The position numbers were made by a program, and so were the translations under genes. Positions 18,301 to 25,347 of a DNA stretch of 33,785 nucleotides are shown piece by piece. The stretch is taken from the IMG/VR virus record IMGVR_UViG_3300024518_002172, positions 1 through 33,785 of that record. One strand, given 5' to 3'. The DNA is from a virus. The notes beneath the pieces are model-generated. The model did not search any database. It had not been told where the DNA came from and worked only from the letters and a program-made list of their open reading frames with translations. The stretch's first letter is position 1. Each line of letters starts with the position of its first letter.

Positions 18301-18515
18301 AGTTGTCAGACGTGGACCGCGAGCGGGTCATTCGGTCGGTGCGGACTCGGGCGGTGGGCGCCGTTCGCGATCAGGCGCGACGCGAACTCCTTCTTGGCAC
18401 GAGTGTGCCCGACATGGCCGGCACCCCGAGGGGCGTCGGCAAACAGTTCACGAGCGGCCCGTTCGAGGGGCAGACGTGGACAGTCGTGGACGGCCGGCCG
18501 CAGCGGGTGAACTAA
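15366..18515 (+). CDS. Giant (1049 aa) putative DNA-ejection protein
   Basis: The N-terminus has two copies of a basic helix, REKIALARQEA[A/T]RRR, 22 residues apart. Glycine-zipper-like hydrophobic stretches follow at about 58-105 (GGAIGGGILGGIAGGGVNPL), then a PAQPT linker at 226-240. The middle (SYYYANILSGVKTHERNFIG, NVANIAGNLVTHPIGAG) and RMFPPLTFIMPFIKTPANIL resemble segments shared by very large phage virion or polyvalent proteins whose likely role is entry with DNA. No Shine-Dalgarno is visible at ATG 15366, six bases after the previous stop. An alternative ATG at 15450 has none either. The stop forms TAATG with the next gene. Confidence 0.7.
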   Translation: MAQSPALREKIALARQEAARRRQPRPPTMREKIALARQEATRRRTQPSEPSWTERAIPMGLRVGGAIGGGILGGIAGGGVNPLGYLAGGAAGAGLGETAAQRYEQGTGQRESYNLPQIGVQTALGALPMGRAFGSTGLRVMAGRGAQGGLMGGGATVATSLAETGEFPSLREVGVGAGLGTVLGGGMGAVEAAGLRRASLASLAREAPPEAVPVPTREAPIVDPIPAQPTPAQPTPAQPTPVTPPEAFGGAVSPSGQMGAPIADPLAGFNPLLEKFDPRIREGVARVIRENAGFESQRRGVIDAQTAGRFADMVKIDASKMLPRGTALNVEQINAYGRALQQTSAKVKTLAERVNSANATDADILALQGARAEQDVIGASFFGSRAEAGRSLAAFNFWNGVLDTGDVKLIRDMVNAPGARKETQRIARELAELPDDPLVRYRWLEKQKQSSAMDKIRSYYYANILSGVKTHERNFIGNVANIAGNLVTHPIGAGIDAATSAVTGASRTMRLDEMPTQFAGALAGLERGIRDFAFTMKEGVSPDALSRSLHTGELGKLDIPRVEFAGGGANPFNLPGRFLDASDTLFRSISKNMELYGLASTTAKNEGLTGPAFLDRVATLRSATTPEGVALRDQAHLFARRSVFQEQPGEFVQKIQELSRMFPPLTFIMPFIKTPANILRQGIEFSPLGVAMPAFRQGGRAGAQAQARVAAGTAAAGALAYLAATGRLSGSGPSNPAERNALYEKGWNPNSVKIGDKWVSYQLFQPVSVQAAIIANAFEQAAEGGDEESYATAGANILSRSMNSFLNQSFLSGLFDFVEAIQSVDRSAARVAGRTASGFVPLVSLQRQIAQGMDPVIRQPRTVEQNVLTSLPGLSQSVPARLTRFGEEVTRPGGTVKRLFDPFNISPEVDDPVATELSRLGVNISVPSGRLTVPVQLQDRTGLEEFPMSDAQTTAFRQSQGRAVRQILERVMQSPGYRQLSDVDRERVIRSVRTRAVGAVRDQARRELLLGTSVPDMAGTPRGVGKQFTSGPFEGQTWTVVDGRPQRVN
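15387..15484 (+). repeat. Two 32-bp direct repeats, N-terminus of ejection protein
   Basis: Copies at 15387-15418 and 15453-15484 differ at two bases and are 66 bases (22 codons) apart, in frame. Each encodes the core of the REKIALARQEA helix. High DNA identity suggests a recent internal duplication. Confidence 0.9.
16041..16085 (+). repeat. Three 15-bp PAQPT-coding repeats
   Basis: Three consecutive 15-base units encode PAQPT three times, at residues 226-240 of the giant ejection protein. This is a short Pro-rich linker separating the hydrophobic N-terminal part from the main body. Units differ at one or two bases, as after slippage. Confidence 0.9.
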
Positions 18516-21493
18516 TGGCACAGGACTATCGTTATATCCCGCTCCCCGCCTCGGCCCCCCCGGGAGGGTATCGTGCCACGGCGGCGCGCCGGGAGCGGGC
18601 ACGTCTCCAGCGTGAGCGCGAGGCGGCATGGCGTCGAGAGTCGGAGGGGCTCGGGGTTCCAGTGACCGAGCCCGGGGTTCTCGCGGAATCCACAGGCCGT
18701 CGTGAGCGTCCCCCGACCTCGTGGGAGATGGTGGGAGGGCCGACGATAGCGAGAGCCGGGGGCGCGCTGGTTGAGGCGCTCGATGACCCGCCGTCGGGGA
18801 TGCGGGAGACCGTGCGTCGTCACCCTGACATGCCCTACACGACGCCACTCCGCATGTTAAACGCGACCACCGCTGTGATACCGAAAGCGGCCGGCACCGC
18901 GCTGTCGACGCTGCGGGGCACCCCGCTCTCCGAGACGACGATTGACCCGATAGCCCCCGTCGACGAGCAGACGAACTGGGTGTCGGAGTTGCAGCATCAG
19001 GGGGTGCCGGACGCATGGGCGGTCGGTCTCGGCACGACGGCGGATTTCCTGCTCGACCCTATGGACTGGGCGCTCGGTGGCGCCCCTAGCCTCGCGACGT
19101 TGCCGATAGTCGCTAAGCGCGCGACAAATCTCATTACAAGAGGCGGCGCTAGAGCGTCGGGGCGTCGGGTTAGTGGGGCAGTAGAGGCCGGAGAGCGCCT
19201 CACGAGACAAACGCAAGAGGCGGCGCGACTCGCCCAGCATGGTCAGTCATTTGATCCGATCATCGGTACACAGTTGGTGGGCTCTCAGCGCGCGGGATTG
19301 CCAAAGAGTCGCCTGTTGCAGAGCGACTACGAGAACGTCGGACGTATGATGGAGCAATACCCAGAGATGGTGGACGACCTACCGTACTTGCACGCGATGG
19401 AAGTGTCCTCCTTGTCCAGGTTCTCCCCGATTGAGCAGGGGGAGATGTTTCGGATGCGGGGGGAAACAACACCAATGCGTTTGCTGCAAGCGGCAGCGAA
19501 GGGTGGCGAGGTTAAGCGCGGGTGGTATAACGAATCGCGCGCGGCGGTCGACCACTTATATGCCAACGACGCAAAGCAATTCACTAAAATTGTGGCGTCG
19601 CTCTCGCCACGCACGACCGTTGAGAGCGATGCGTTAAACTCGGTCACATTCTTCGAGAATTGGCGGCTGGCTAACCGTCCCACCGACAATACGTCGATCC
19701 AGAACATTCTCAGCCGGAGCGTTCAGCGTAGCCAGACCGGACAGGGCGTACTTCCGGCGTGGCGTCCGAACGTCACGAGGGCCACCCAAGACGCAGATGC
19801 GTATCTCCGTGGCCCGAAGGTGCAGGCGTTCTCCCAGAACCTCACGACCGATCCACTGATGACGCCGTGGGGGCCAATGGCGGCAGAAGACGCCTACACG
19901 GCAGATGCATGGGCGGCAGGGGCGCATCAAGTTGAGCAGTCATTACTCGGGGGGCGGTCGCAACTCAAGCGTCGCGCTACACCAGAGGTGTTGCAGTTTG
20001 GAGACGCAGACACGACAGCCGCCTACCTGCGCGCGACGGCTGATGCACGCCGCGCTGGGGTGAGTATGAGTGATATTACTGGCGAGGGATTACCGTGGGC
20101 CGCGTCCGAGCTACAAGAGACGAAGTGGAGCTACTTCGGGCCGCTCTATGAGTTAGCAGAAGAACTAGGTCTATCTGCGAAAGAGGTCGTTCGGAGGGGG
20201 CTGCTAACGGACGCGAGAATTGCGGGGACGCCAGACTTCACGATGTTGGGAACCGGGAAATACGGCGCGCAAGTGAGCCGCGATCCAGCGAAGGCGGCAC
20301 GCATAAAGACACTGAAGCCCGGGAGCTTTAGGACGTCCACTCCCACGTCGCCAGCTATACAACAACTGCAATTAGATGTGGCGCAGATCGTGGATGATCT
20401 CATCCAGCGACGAAGGCTGACGACCGACTTCCATGTGGGCCGGAATAGATACTTACCAGATCACGTTCTCGCGACAAGCCCACAAGAAGCCAAGGCGGCT
20501 CGTGGCGCTCGCCTGCCAGCCTTGGGTGTCCGCTCGCAGCAGGCGGTGAATGCGGCCACCGTCGACGCCCTCGAACGCAACGCGGTCGCCGTGGCGCTAC
20601 ATGAGGGGCCGTCGGTGATTCCAGCGGCGAGAGCCACCGGGGTGTATGGGGCAGAGCGCAACCCTATGTTCGTGACTGGGACGGCGTTGCCAACTGATGA
20701 GAGCAGACGCCTCACAGCCGAAGGGGTTCAAAATCAGCAGATGGCCTCGCGTATCTCCGCTGGGATGACGATGCAGGACGCCGCCGCATGGAACGCGACC
20801 TCATTTGACCAGTCGCTTCCGCAGAATGTCTTACACGCCGCAGTACCGAAGCGGTTGACAGAGAGTCAGATACAGGGCGTCGTGCGGAAGTTTCCAGTGA
20901 GCGGGAAGAACGCCAACTTCGCACTTGTGGACCGGGGGTCGTCATTCGAGATTCTCCGGCTGGATGGCGGCACGTTCACACCGGCCGAAACGGAATGGCT
21001 CGAACGATACCTTGAGCGTGCCGTCACCCTCAAGGAGGGGAGACGGACGAAGAGCGGCCGACGGATGAACCCGGCTGTTCGGTCGGGGAGTAACATCGCC
21101 CCCCCCGATGCCTATACCGAGATGGGCGCACAGGCACCGACGGGGTCGCGCGAGGTGACACAGAAGATGTTGGGGTCAGGCGGTGGTGACTATGATGCGC
21201 TCTCCGACGAGGTGAAGCAGGCGCTCGCTGGCCCCCGCGTGAGACATCTCGCAGATACCCTCCTGCAAGAGTATCTGGACGCCGCGCGCAAGGCCGGGAA
21301 GCCCCTGCGCCCGGACTTCCAGAATATGTTGACGATCATCGCGCGCGGCGGCGTGCCGGCGTTGCGGGACGCACTGGATGACCCGTCGCAGCTACTGCCG
21401 GTGCTGGCCGCGCTCGGCGTGACCGGGACGCTGGCGTCCGGCTCCGATACACCCGCCACGTCGGCCACGGCTCGTCAGAGCCTGTTTCAATAA
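18515..21493 (+). CDS. Second giant (992 aa) putative ejection protein
   Basis: A 992-residue protein coupled to the preceding giant by TAATG; the longer frame from 18476 is rejected for that reason. The N-terminus is Arg-rich (residues 20-45). Around residues 330-385, GWYNESRAAVDHLYANDAKQ followed by FTKIVASLSPRTTVESDALN resembles a conserved domain of large phage virion and polyvalent proteins (W-Y, then ALSP-x-T-x-V, then a helix) whose activity I cannot name with certainty. Later regions such as LPDHVLATSPQEAKAARG are unrecognised. The DNA from about 19130 to 20480 is richer in A/T than its neighbours, hinting at a mosaic origin. The 3' end is overlapped by a leftward reading frame. Confidence 0.7.
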   Translation: MAQDYRYIPLPASAPPGGYRATAARRERARLQREREAAWRRESEGLGVPVTEPGVLAESTGRRERPPTSWEMVGGPTIARAGGALVEALDDPPSGMRETVRRHPDMPYTTPLRMLNATTAVIPKAAGTALSTLRGTPLSETTIDPIAPVDEQTNWVSELQHQGVPDAWAVGLGTTADFLLDPMDWALGGAPSLATLPIVAKRATNLITRGGARASGRRVSGAVEAGERLTRQTQEAARLAQHGQSFDPIIGTQLVGSQRAGLPKSRLLQSDYENVGRMMEQYPEMVDDLPYLHAMEVSSLSRFSPIEQGEMFRMRGETTPMRLLQAAAKGGEVKRGWYNESRAAVDHLYANDAKQFTKIVASLSPRTTVESDALNSVTFFENWRLANRPTDNTSIQNILSRSVQRSQTGQGVLPAWRPNVTRATQDADAYLRGPKVQAFSQNLTTDPLMTPWGPMAAEDAYTADAWAAGAHQVEQSLLGGRSQLKRRATPEVLQFGDADTTAAYLRATADARRAGVSMSDITGEGLPWAASELQETKWSYFGPLYELAEELGLSAKEVVRRGLLTDARIAGTPDFTMLGTGKYGAQVSRDPAKAARIKTLKPGSFRTSTPTSPAIQQLQLDVAQIVDDLIQRRRLTTDFHVGRNRYLPDHVLATSPQEAKAARGARLPALGVRSQQAVNAATVDALERNAVAVALHEGPSVIPAARATGVYGAERNPMFVTGTALPTDESRRLTAEGVQNQQMASRISAGMTMQDAAAWNATSFDQSLPQNVLHAAVPKRLTESQIQGVVRKFPVSGKNANFALVDRGSSFEILRLDGGTFTPAETEWLERYLERAVTLKEGRRTKSGRRMNPAVRSGSNIAPPDAYTEMGAQAPTGSREVTQKMLGSGGGDYDALSDEVKQALAGPRVRHLADTLLQEYLDAARKAGKPLRPDFQNMLTIIARGGVPALRDALDDPSQLLPVLAALGVTGTLASGSDTPATSATARQSLFQ

Positions 21494-21680
21494 AATGGCG
21501 CTCCCGAGCTTTCCATTCCGCGTAGCCTTCCGGGTCCAGCCGCTTCTGCGTGCGCGCGGACTCGGCCCATGTCTGCGTCCGCAGACTAGGATCGTGTGGG
21601 TGGGGGGCCGTGGGGCGCTCGTCTTCCGGCAACGAGGCAACCCACTGGGCATACGGTGTTCCGATTCTGGGGTAGGTCAT
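21336..21680 (-). CDS. Possible small antisense gene at end of ejection module
   Basis: A leftward frame of 114 codons starts at 21680 with a good ribosome-binding site (GAGGTGAGAC before ATG). The first 75 residues, which do not overlap another gene except at the end, look protein-like (TPYAQWVASLPEDERPTAPH, then DPEGYAEWKARERHF). The last part is Arg/Ala-rich and lies antisense to the end of the 992-residue gene, so it may be fortuitous read-through. It is the only leftward gene candidate in the late arm. A competing rightward frame at 21495-21731 lacks a ribosome-binding site. Confidence 0.45.
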   Translation of the reverse strand: MTYPRIGTPYAQWVASLPEDERPTAPHPHDPSLRTQTWAESARTQKRLDPEGYAEWKARERHFIETGSDEPWPTWRVYRSRTPASRSRRARPAPAVAATGHPVRPATPARRRAR

Positions 21681-21809
21681 GTCTCACCTCATCATACGCG
21701 GGAGAACCACCGACTCGGAGCCGGTTGGTGACCGTCACAGGGCCGCGCCCCTCGGGTCGTCTGGATGAAGTCGTCGTAATTCGTTAGTATACCATCGTAA
21801 AGGAACCAT

Positions 21810-22817
21810 ATGGCCGCTACCGTCTGCCCTGCACCTCAGTTCGTCGGCCTGGACAATTCCGGCAACCCGTTGTCAGGCGGCAAGCTGTATTCCTACAGCG
21901 CCGGCACCACCACCAACCTCAATACGTTCAGCGACTCCGACTTGTCTGTCGCGAACGCGAACCCGGTCATTCTTGATGCCGGCGGTCGTGCGACGGTCTA
22001 CCTGTCGGCGAGTTCCTACAAGTTCAAGCTGACCTCGTCCGGCGACGACGTCATCTACACCCAGGACAATGTGATCAGCTCGGCGCCCTACGACGTCGAC
22101 CTCGATGTCCCGTTCGTGGCCGGCGAAGCCGTGACGGCTGGGCAAGCGATCTATCTGTCGGACGGCACCGGGTCGCGCACCGCCGGCCGGTGGTATCTCA
22201 CCGACTCAGACACGGCGGCGTATTCGACGCTGCCGATCACCGGCTTTGCGGTGGCCGCTGTGGCGCTGGCGGCAACCGGGTCGGTGCGGTTACTCGGGAG
22301 CGCGTCGGTGCCGGGGACGCTGAGCGTCGGCGCCACGTATTTCCTCGGCGCCACCCCGGGCGCGCTGGCATCGAGCGCCGGCACGTTCTCTAAAGCGATG
22401 GGCGTGGCGGATACCGCGTCGACGCTGGTGATGACGGTGCAGCAGACGATCACTTCCGTCGCGAACCTGCTGGTGACCGGAACATTGACCGTCAACGGCG
22501 TCGCGACCTTTGACGTGAAGCCGATCCTCTCGTCACTGACCGCGAGTCAAGCGGTGTTTACGGACGGCAGTAAAGGGTTGGTGAGTAACGCAATTACTGG
22601 CACTGGCAATGTGGTGATGTCAGCGAGTCCGACGCTGACCGGCACGATTGGCGCGGCAGCGTTGACCCTCTCGACGCCGCTCGTGGCGGGAAGCGGTGGA
22701 ACTGGCCTCAGTGCGGCGGGCACGAGCGGAAATGTGCTCACGTCAAACGGCTCTGCGTGGACATCGACTCCCGCAGGCGGCAATGATTTCCTCCAGGTTG
22801 AAGTAATGGTGAATTGA
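21810..22817 (+). CDS. Tail fibre/spike with P22-like head-binding N-terminus
   Basis: A 335-residue protein. Residues 8-90 (PQFVGLDNSGNPLSGGKLYS, YSAGTTTNLNTF, NPVILDAGGRATVYLS, YKFKLTSSGDDVIYTQDN) match the N-terminal domain that anchors many podovirus tailspikes and fibres to the neck. The rest is Thr/Ser/Gly-rich fibre sequence ending with GGTGLSAAGTSGNVLTSNGS, a common fibre motif. No enzyme domain is apparent and it is short, so it may be an adaptor bearing another receptor-binding protein. AAAGGA precedes the ATG. It follows a 316-base gap and may have its own promoter, though I see no strong one. Confidence 0.85.
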   Translation: MAATVCPAPQFVGLDNSGNPLSGGKLYSYSAGTTTNLNTFSDSDLSVANANPVILDAGGRATVYLSASSYKFKLTSSGDDVIYTQDNVISSAPYDVDLDVPFVAGEAVTAGQAIYLSDGTGSRTAGRWYLTDSDTAAYSTLPITGFAVAAVALAATGSVRLLGSASVPGTLSVGATYFLGATPGALASSAGTFSKAMGVADTASTLVMTVQQTITSVANLLVTGTLTVNGVATFDVKPILSSLTASQAVFTDGSKGLVSNAITGTGNVVMSASPTLTGTIGAAALTLSTPLVAGSGGTGLSAAGTSGNVLTSNGSAWTSTPAGGNDFLQVEVMVN

Positions 22818-23185
22818 TGGCAAATGCGACAGCGATGATTCCGTTCAGCGGCAGCACACAGGGGCAAGGCGTGAAGGTCGTCGCGACCTCGACGGCGGGT
22901 ACGCTGATCCATACGACAGGCACGAGCGCGACGGTTGTGGATCGCCTCTCGATCTGGGCCTACAACGCGCACTCGGCAGATGTGCTGCTCACGATTGAGT
23001 TCGGTGGGGCCACGGCCCCGGACCAGAATATCGTGCAGACCGTCACGACCAAGACAGGGTTGACGCTCGTGGTCGATGGCCTCATCCTGCTCGGTGATGG
23101 GTCGTCGGCACTGACCGTCAAGGCGTTTGCGGCGACGGGTTCTGTAATTGTCCTGTCAGGCTACGTGATGCGGGTGACCCCGTGA
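22817..23185 (+). CDS. Small tail-fibre-associated protein
   Basis: A 122-residue beta-rich protein (MIPFSGSTQGQGVKVVATST, then DVLLTIEFGGATAPDQNIVQ and a LTLVVDGLILLG stretch) of a type commonly found just after fibre genes in environmental phages. The start is ATG 22817, overlapping the fibre stop by one base (TGATG). Translation is therefore coupled to the fibre. It may be part of the fibre tip or base; no catalytic motif. Confidence 0.75.
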   Translation: MANATAMIPFSGSTQGQGVKVVATSTAGTLIHTTGTSATVVDRLSIWAYNAHSADVLLTIEFGGATAPDQNIVQTVTTKTGLTLVVDGLILLGDGSSALTVKAFAATGSVIVLSGYVMRVTP

Positions 23186-23538
23186 AGTCCGGGATCAGCG
23201 CTCACCAACTCTGGACGCAGACACCGCTTGCGAATAGAACAGTGTCGCTTGGGGCTGGCGCATCAGGGACACTTAAAAGTATCCAGCGCGGCACCTGTAG
23301 CATTACTGGCACGAATGCCACTAACGATGCCACATTGTCCCCTGCGGTGGTGACCGCTAACAGCCAACTCGCCTACCTCGGGCAAGGGCAAGATACCGCT
23401 GATTCCGGCTGGGGAACGAAATATAGACTACGTTTGTCTATTCAGTCGACGACCGCCGTTAGAGCCACACGCGACGATGCTGGCAACATCGGGACCCAAG
23501 TGGCGACCATAAACTGGCAAGTCACCGAGTGGTACTAG
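23182..23538 (+). CDS. Small fibre-associated protein
   Basis: A 118-residue protein starting at a GTG that overlaps the previous stop (GTGA). The sequence (IQRGTCSITGTNATNDATLS, then PAVVTANSQLAYLGQG, and a final ATINWQVTEWY) resembles small beta proteins found in phage fibre regions. Its DNA is lower in GC than its neighbours, which fits recent acquisition of host-range genes. Confidence 0.7.
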   Translation: MKSGISAHQLWTQTPLANRTVSLGAGASGTLKSIQRGTCSITGTNATNDATLSPAVVTANSQLAYLGQGQDTADSGWGTKYRLRLSIQSTTAVRATRDDAGNIGTQVATINWQVTEWY

Positions 23539-23547
23539 GAGAGCATC

Positions 23548-23853
23548 ATGCACACACGAAGCTATGTAACCCTGAACGATAGTGGTGTTGTTGTTGGTGA
23601 TGTCGAAAGCAGCACCTCACACGCTGAGTGGGAGACGTTCGACCTGCTCCCGCTCCCGCCGACGCAGATCGATGTGACCGGACACCCGGACTGGCAGGGT
23701 GTTGGGTCGCTGATCCGACACACGCGAGACGCAGCGACAGGGAGGTTTACACCCCCGCCACCGCCACCGCCCGTTGATCCCCTGGATGAGCCGCTGACGC
23801 CGCGAGAGCTACGGCAGATGATGGCAGACGTCGCGGCGATCAGGTCGGCGTGA
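23548..23853 (+). CDS. Hypothetical protein, proline linker
   Basis: A 101-residue protein with a strong ribosome-binding site (AGGAG) before the ATG. Residues 1-65 may form a small beta domain (SYVTLNDSGVVVGDVESSTS). A run of seven prolines at about 69-75 leads to a helical C-terminus (LTPRELRQMMADVAAIRSA). It lies after the fibre genes, where assembly factors often occur. Chaperone activity is speculative. Confidence 0.7.
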   Translation: MHTRSYVTLNDSGVVVGDVESSTSHAEWETFDLLPLPPTQIDVTGHPDWQGVGSLIRHTRDAATGRFTPPPPPPPVDPLDEPLTPRELRQMMADVAAIRSA

Positions 23854-23857
23854 CGCA

Positions 23858-24076
23858 GTGGACGACACGGTAGAGCAGTTACTGAAGGAGCGTCACACGC
23901 AAGTGATGGCCGCTATCATCGCCATCCATCAGAGGCTTGACCAACTCAATGGCCGCACGCGGACGACCGAGCAGCAAGTGGCGATCCTCGCTGACCGCAG
24001 CAGTCGAAGTAACGCGCTGTCCTGGTCGAGCATCGGTGCAGTGGTCGCCGGCGGGTTGTATTGGCTGCTGCGGTGA
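23858..24076 (+). CDS. XhlA-like coiled-coil/membrane protein, possible holin component
   Basis: A 72-residue protein with a GTG start. Residues 1-50 form an amphipathic coiled coil (ERHTQVMAAIIAIHQRLDQL, NGRTRTTEQQVAILAD). Residues about 55-71 are one membrane helix (WSSIGAVVAGGLYWLLR). This layout matches XhlA-type proteins that help holins or endolysins in some phages. The stop overlaps the next gene as GTGA, placing it in a lysis cassette. The ribosome-binding site is weak. Confidence 0.65.
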   Translation: MDDTVEQLLKERHTQVMAAIIAIHQRLDQLNGRTRTTEQQVAILADRSSRSNALSWSSIGAVVAGGLYWLLR

Positions 24077-24552
24077 CGATCTACGTTACCCGCGATGACT
24101 GCACCCCAGACCGTACCCTTGGCACAATGCGGTTTGAGGATGGGTTCGTTTGTCAAACGCTGGAAGACCCTGTGCGCGAGGATGGGAAAGTGTACGGCGA
24201 CACCGCGATCCCGCTCGGCACGTACCGGGTCACGATCACGAGATCAAAACGGTTCAACAAACTGATGCCCTTGTTGCACAATGTCCCGAACTTTGGCGGC
24301 ATTCGAGTACATTGCGGCAACAACACGGATGATACGAGCGGTTGTATCTTGGTCGGCATGGGCCGTAACGCCGATGCGGATTCGGACGGGTTGCAGTTGC
24401 TCGACTCGCGTGACGCGATGGACGAAGTGCAGCCACGGATTGCGTTTGCGTTGGCCCGTGGCGAGGAGGTGTGGCTCGATATTGTGCAGCCTCGCGTCAC
24501 GACCACAGCAACATTCCATGTGGCGGAAGAGGATGCCACGGGTGTCCCGTGA
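24073..24552 (+). CDS. DUF5675-family protein, possible lysis factor
   Basis: A 159-residue protein. CQTLEDPVRE (27-36), YGDTAIPLGTYRVTITRSKR (41-60) and VPNFGGIRVHCGNNTDDTSG (71-90) followed by C91 fit the DUF5675 family. The arrangement G-I-R-V-H ... D-T-x-G-C-I resembles the His/Cys active-site motif of L,D-transpeptidase-like (YkuD) proteins, with H80 and C91. It sits between an XhlA-like protein and a holin-like protein, and no classical endolysin is seen, so it may act on peptidoglycan. This is inference. GTG 24073 is chosen because it overlaps the preceding stop; a TTG at 24061 is an alternative. Confidence 0.7.
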   Translation: MTIYVTRDDCTPDRTLGTMRFEDGFVCQTLEDPVREDGKVYGDTAIPLGTYRVTITRSKRFNKLMPLLHNVPNFGGIRVHCGNNTDDTSGCILVGMGRNADADSDGLQLLDSRDAMDEVQPRIAFALARGEEVWLDIVQPRVTTTATFHVAEEDATGVP

Positions 24553-24785
24553 AGATTTTGGAGACGTTGCGGCTATACAGGGCTTTTTCAAAGCTCTATG
24601 GCTTATTGGAGGAGGCGAAAATGAAGAAGAAACTCTGGCGGAGCAAGACCTTCTGGTTCCAGGTTCTGAGTGTCGCGGCGGCGGTGTCTGGGGCGATTCC
24701 GCTCCCTGCTGATATCACGGCAGCGATTGTCGGGGTCATTAACGTCGGCCTCAGGCTGGTGACTAGTGAAAGCGTGGGAGTCTAA
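24549..24785 (+). CDS. Pam3-gp28-like putative holin, two possible starts
   Basis: The core from residue 25 (KLWRSKTFWFQVLSVAAAVS, then ITAAIVGVINVGLRLVTSES) has the pattern of the Pam3-gp28 putative holin family: a short basic N-terminus, hydrophobic segments and the final INVxLRLxTS. Two starts are credible. GTG 24549 overlaps the DUF5675 stop as GTGA and gives 78 residues. ATG 24621 has a near-perfect GGAGGAGG and gives 54 residues. Production of two forms would recall the dual starts of lambda holin. Holins set the time of lysis by forming holes in the inner membrane. Confidence 0.7.
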   Translation: MKILETLRLYRAFSKLYGLLEEAKMKKKLWRSKTFWFQVLSVAAAVSGAIPLPADITAAIVGVINVGLRLVTSESVGV

Positions 24786-25018
24786 TGGCGCGCCCACTGA
24801 CGCCCCGTGTCCGCGCCGCGCGCGCCAAGCCGGGAGGATCAAACGTTGGTAAGTATCCGAGCGTGAAGTCGTTTGCTGGTCCGAGCGGAGGCGCCCCGAA
24901 GGGGAGCTTCCCGATCAACACCCGGGCTCGCGCTCAGTCGGCGCTGAAGCTGGCGCACAATGCGCCACGACCGGCTGGGATTCGGCAGGCCGTCAAGCGG
25001 AAGTATCCGGGCCTGTAG
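24785..25018 (+). CDS. Conserved small phage protein (SFPINTxxRAxSAL type)
   Basis: A 77-residue basic protein, start overlapping the holin stop (TAATG). The stretch APKGSFPINTRARAQSALKL, followed by AHNAPRPAGIRQAVKRKYP, is a recurring motif of small phage proteins and of the C-terminal part of some phage-encoded fusion proteins (similar to DUF6582). Function unknown. Residues about 15-31 are encoded in a 50-bp segment duplicated at 25444-25493. It is the last rightward gene and its 3' part is overlapped by a leftward frame. Confidence 0.7.
   Translation: MARPLTPRVRAARAKPGGSNVGKYPSVKSFAGPSGGAPKGSFPINTRARAQSALKLAHNAPRPAGIRQAVKRKYPGL
24828..24877 (+). repeat. 50-bp direct repeat, copy 1
   Basis: This segment, starting AGCCGGGAGGATCAAACG and ending TTTGCT, recurs at 25444-25493 in the same orientation with one mismatch in 50 bases. 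Here it is coding and belongs naturally to the gene at 24785-25018, so this is probably the source copy. Confidence 0.95.
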
Positions 25019-25135
25019 TGTCGAGGGGCCACGTTTTAGCGAAGACCTGACAAAACCACTGGTCACCGGGGCGCACGCCAGCTCCTGAAGATACAAGGCG
25101 CGGGCCTCGTCGTCGCTCCAGCCGTGGCGCGTCAT
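24839..25135 (-). CDS. Hypothetical last gene of leftward arm
   Basis: The ATG overlaps the previous stop as ATGA. The first 40 residues (TRHGWSDDEARALYLQELAC and on) look like real protein with a charged helix. After that the frame runs antisense through the gene 24785-25018 for 180 bases and becomes Arg/Ser-rich, so the C-terminal half may only be the shadow of that gene. It faces the end of the rightward arm tail to tail. No function recognised. Confidence 0.5.
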   Translation of the reverse strand: MTRHGWSDDEARALYLQELACAPVTSGFVRSSLKRGPSTLQARILPLDGLPNPSRSWRIVRQLQRRLSASPGVDREAPLRGASARTSKRLHARILTNV

Positions 25136-25347
25136 TCCTTCATCTGCGTCTTTAGCGCTGGATCACCAAAGACCTTTGGGGTCTGCACCGCTAACCGCGC
25201 CTTCTCATGTTCCTCTTGCAACGCAGTGTAGAGGCTGTAGTGGCCTAGAATTGAGCCAGCCACGCCATGAGCTTGCAGCCAGTCGGCGACATGATTCGTC
25301 AGAGAGTCGACTTCCTCATAGTCAAGGCCGCCCAAGTGTCTCGCCAT
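25132..25347 (-). CDS. Hypothetical 71-residue protein
   Basis: The ATG at 25347 has GGGGGGAGGA just upstream and overlaps the stop of a gene remnant (TAATG). The protein is mixed charged with a central hydrophobic part (HVADWLQAHGVAGSILGHYS) and is probably helical. The open frame extends further upstream but that part is non-protein-like. The stop overlaps the next gene as ATGA. No family recognised. Confidence 0.7.
   Translation of the reverse strand: MARHLGGLDYEEVDSLTNHVADWLQAHGVAGSILGHYSLYTALQEEHEKARLAVQTPKVFGDPALKTQMKE

Noticed and set aside
21495-21731. 78-codon rightward frame starting one base after the 992-residue gene
   Set aside because: No ribosome site and poor protein character; the leftward frame in the same place looks better.
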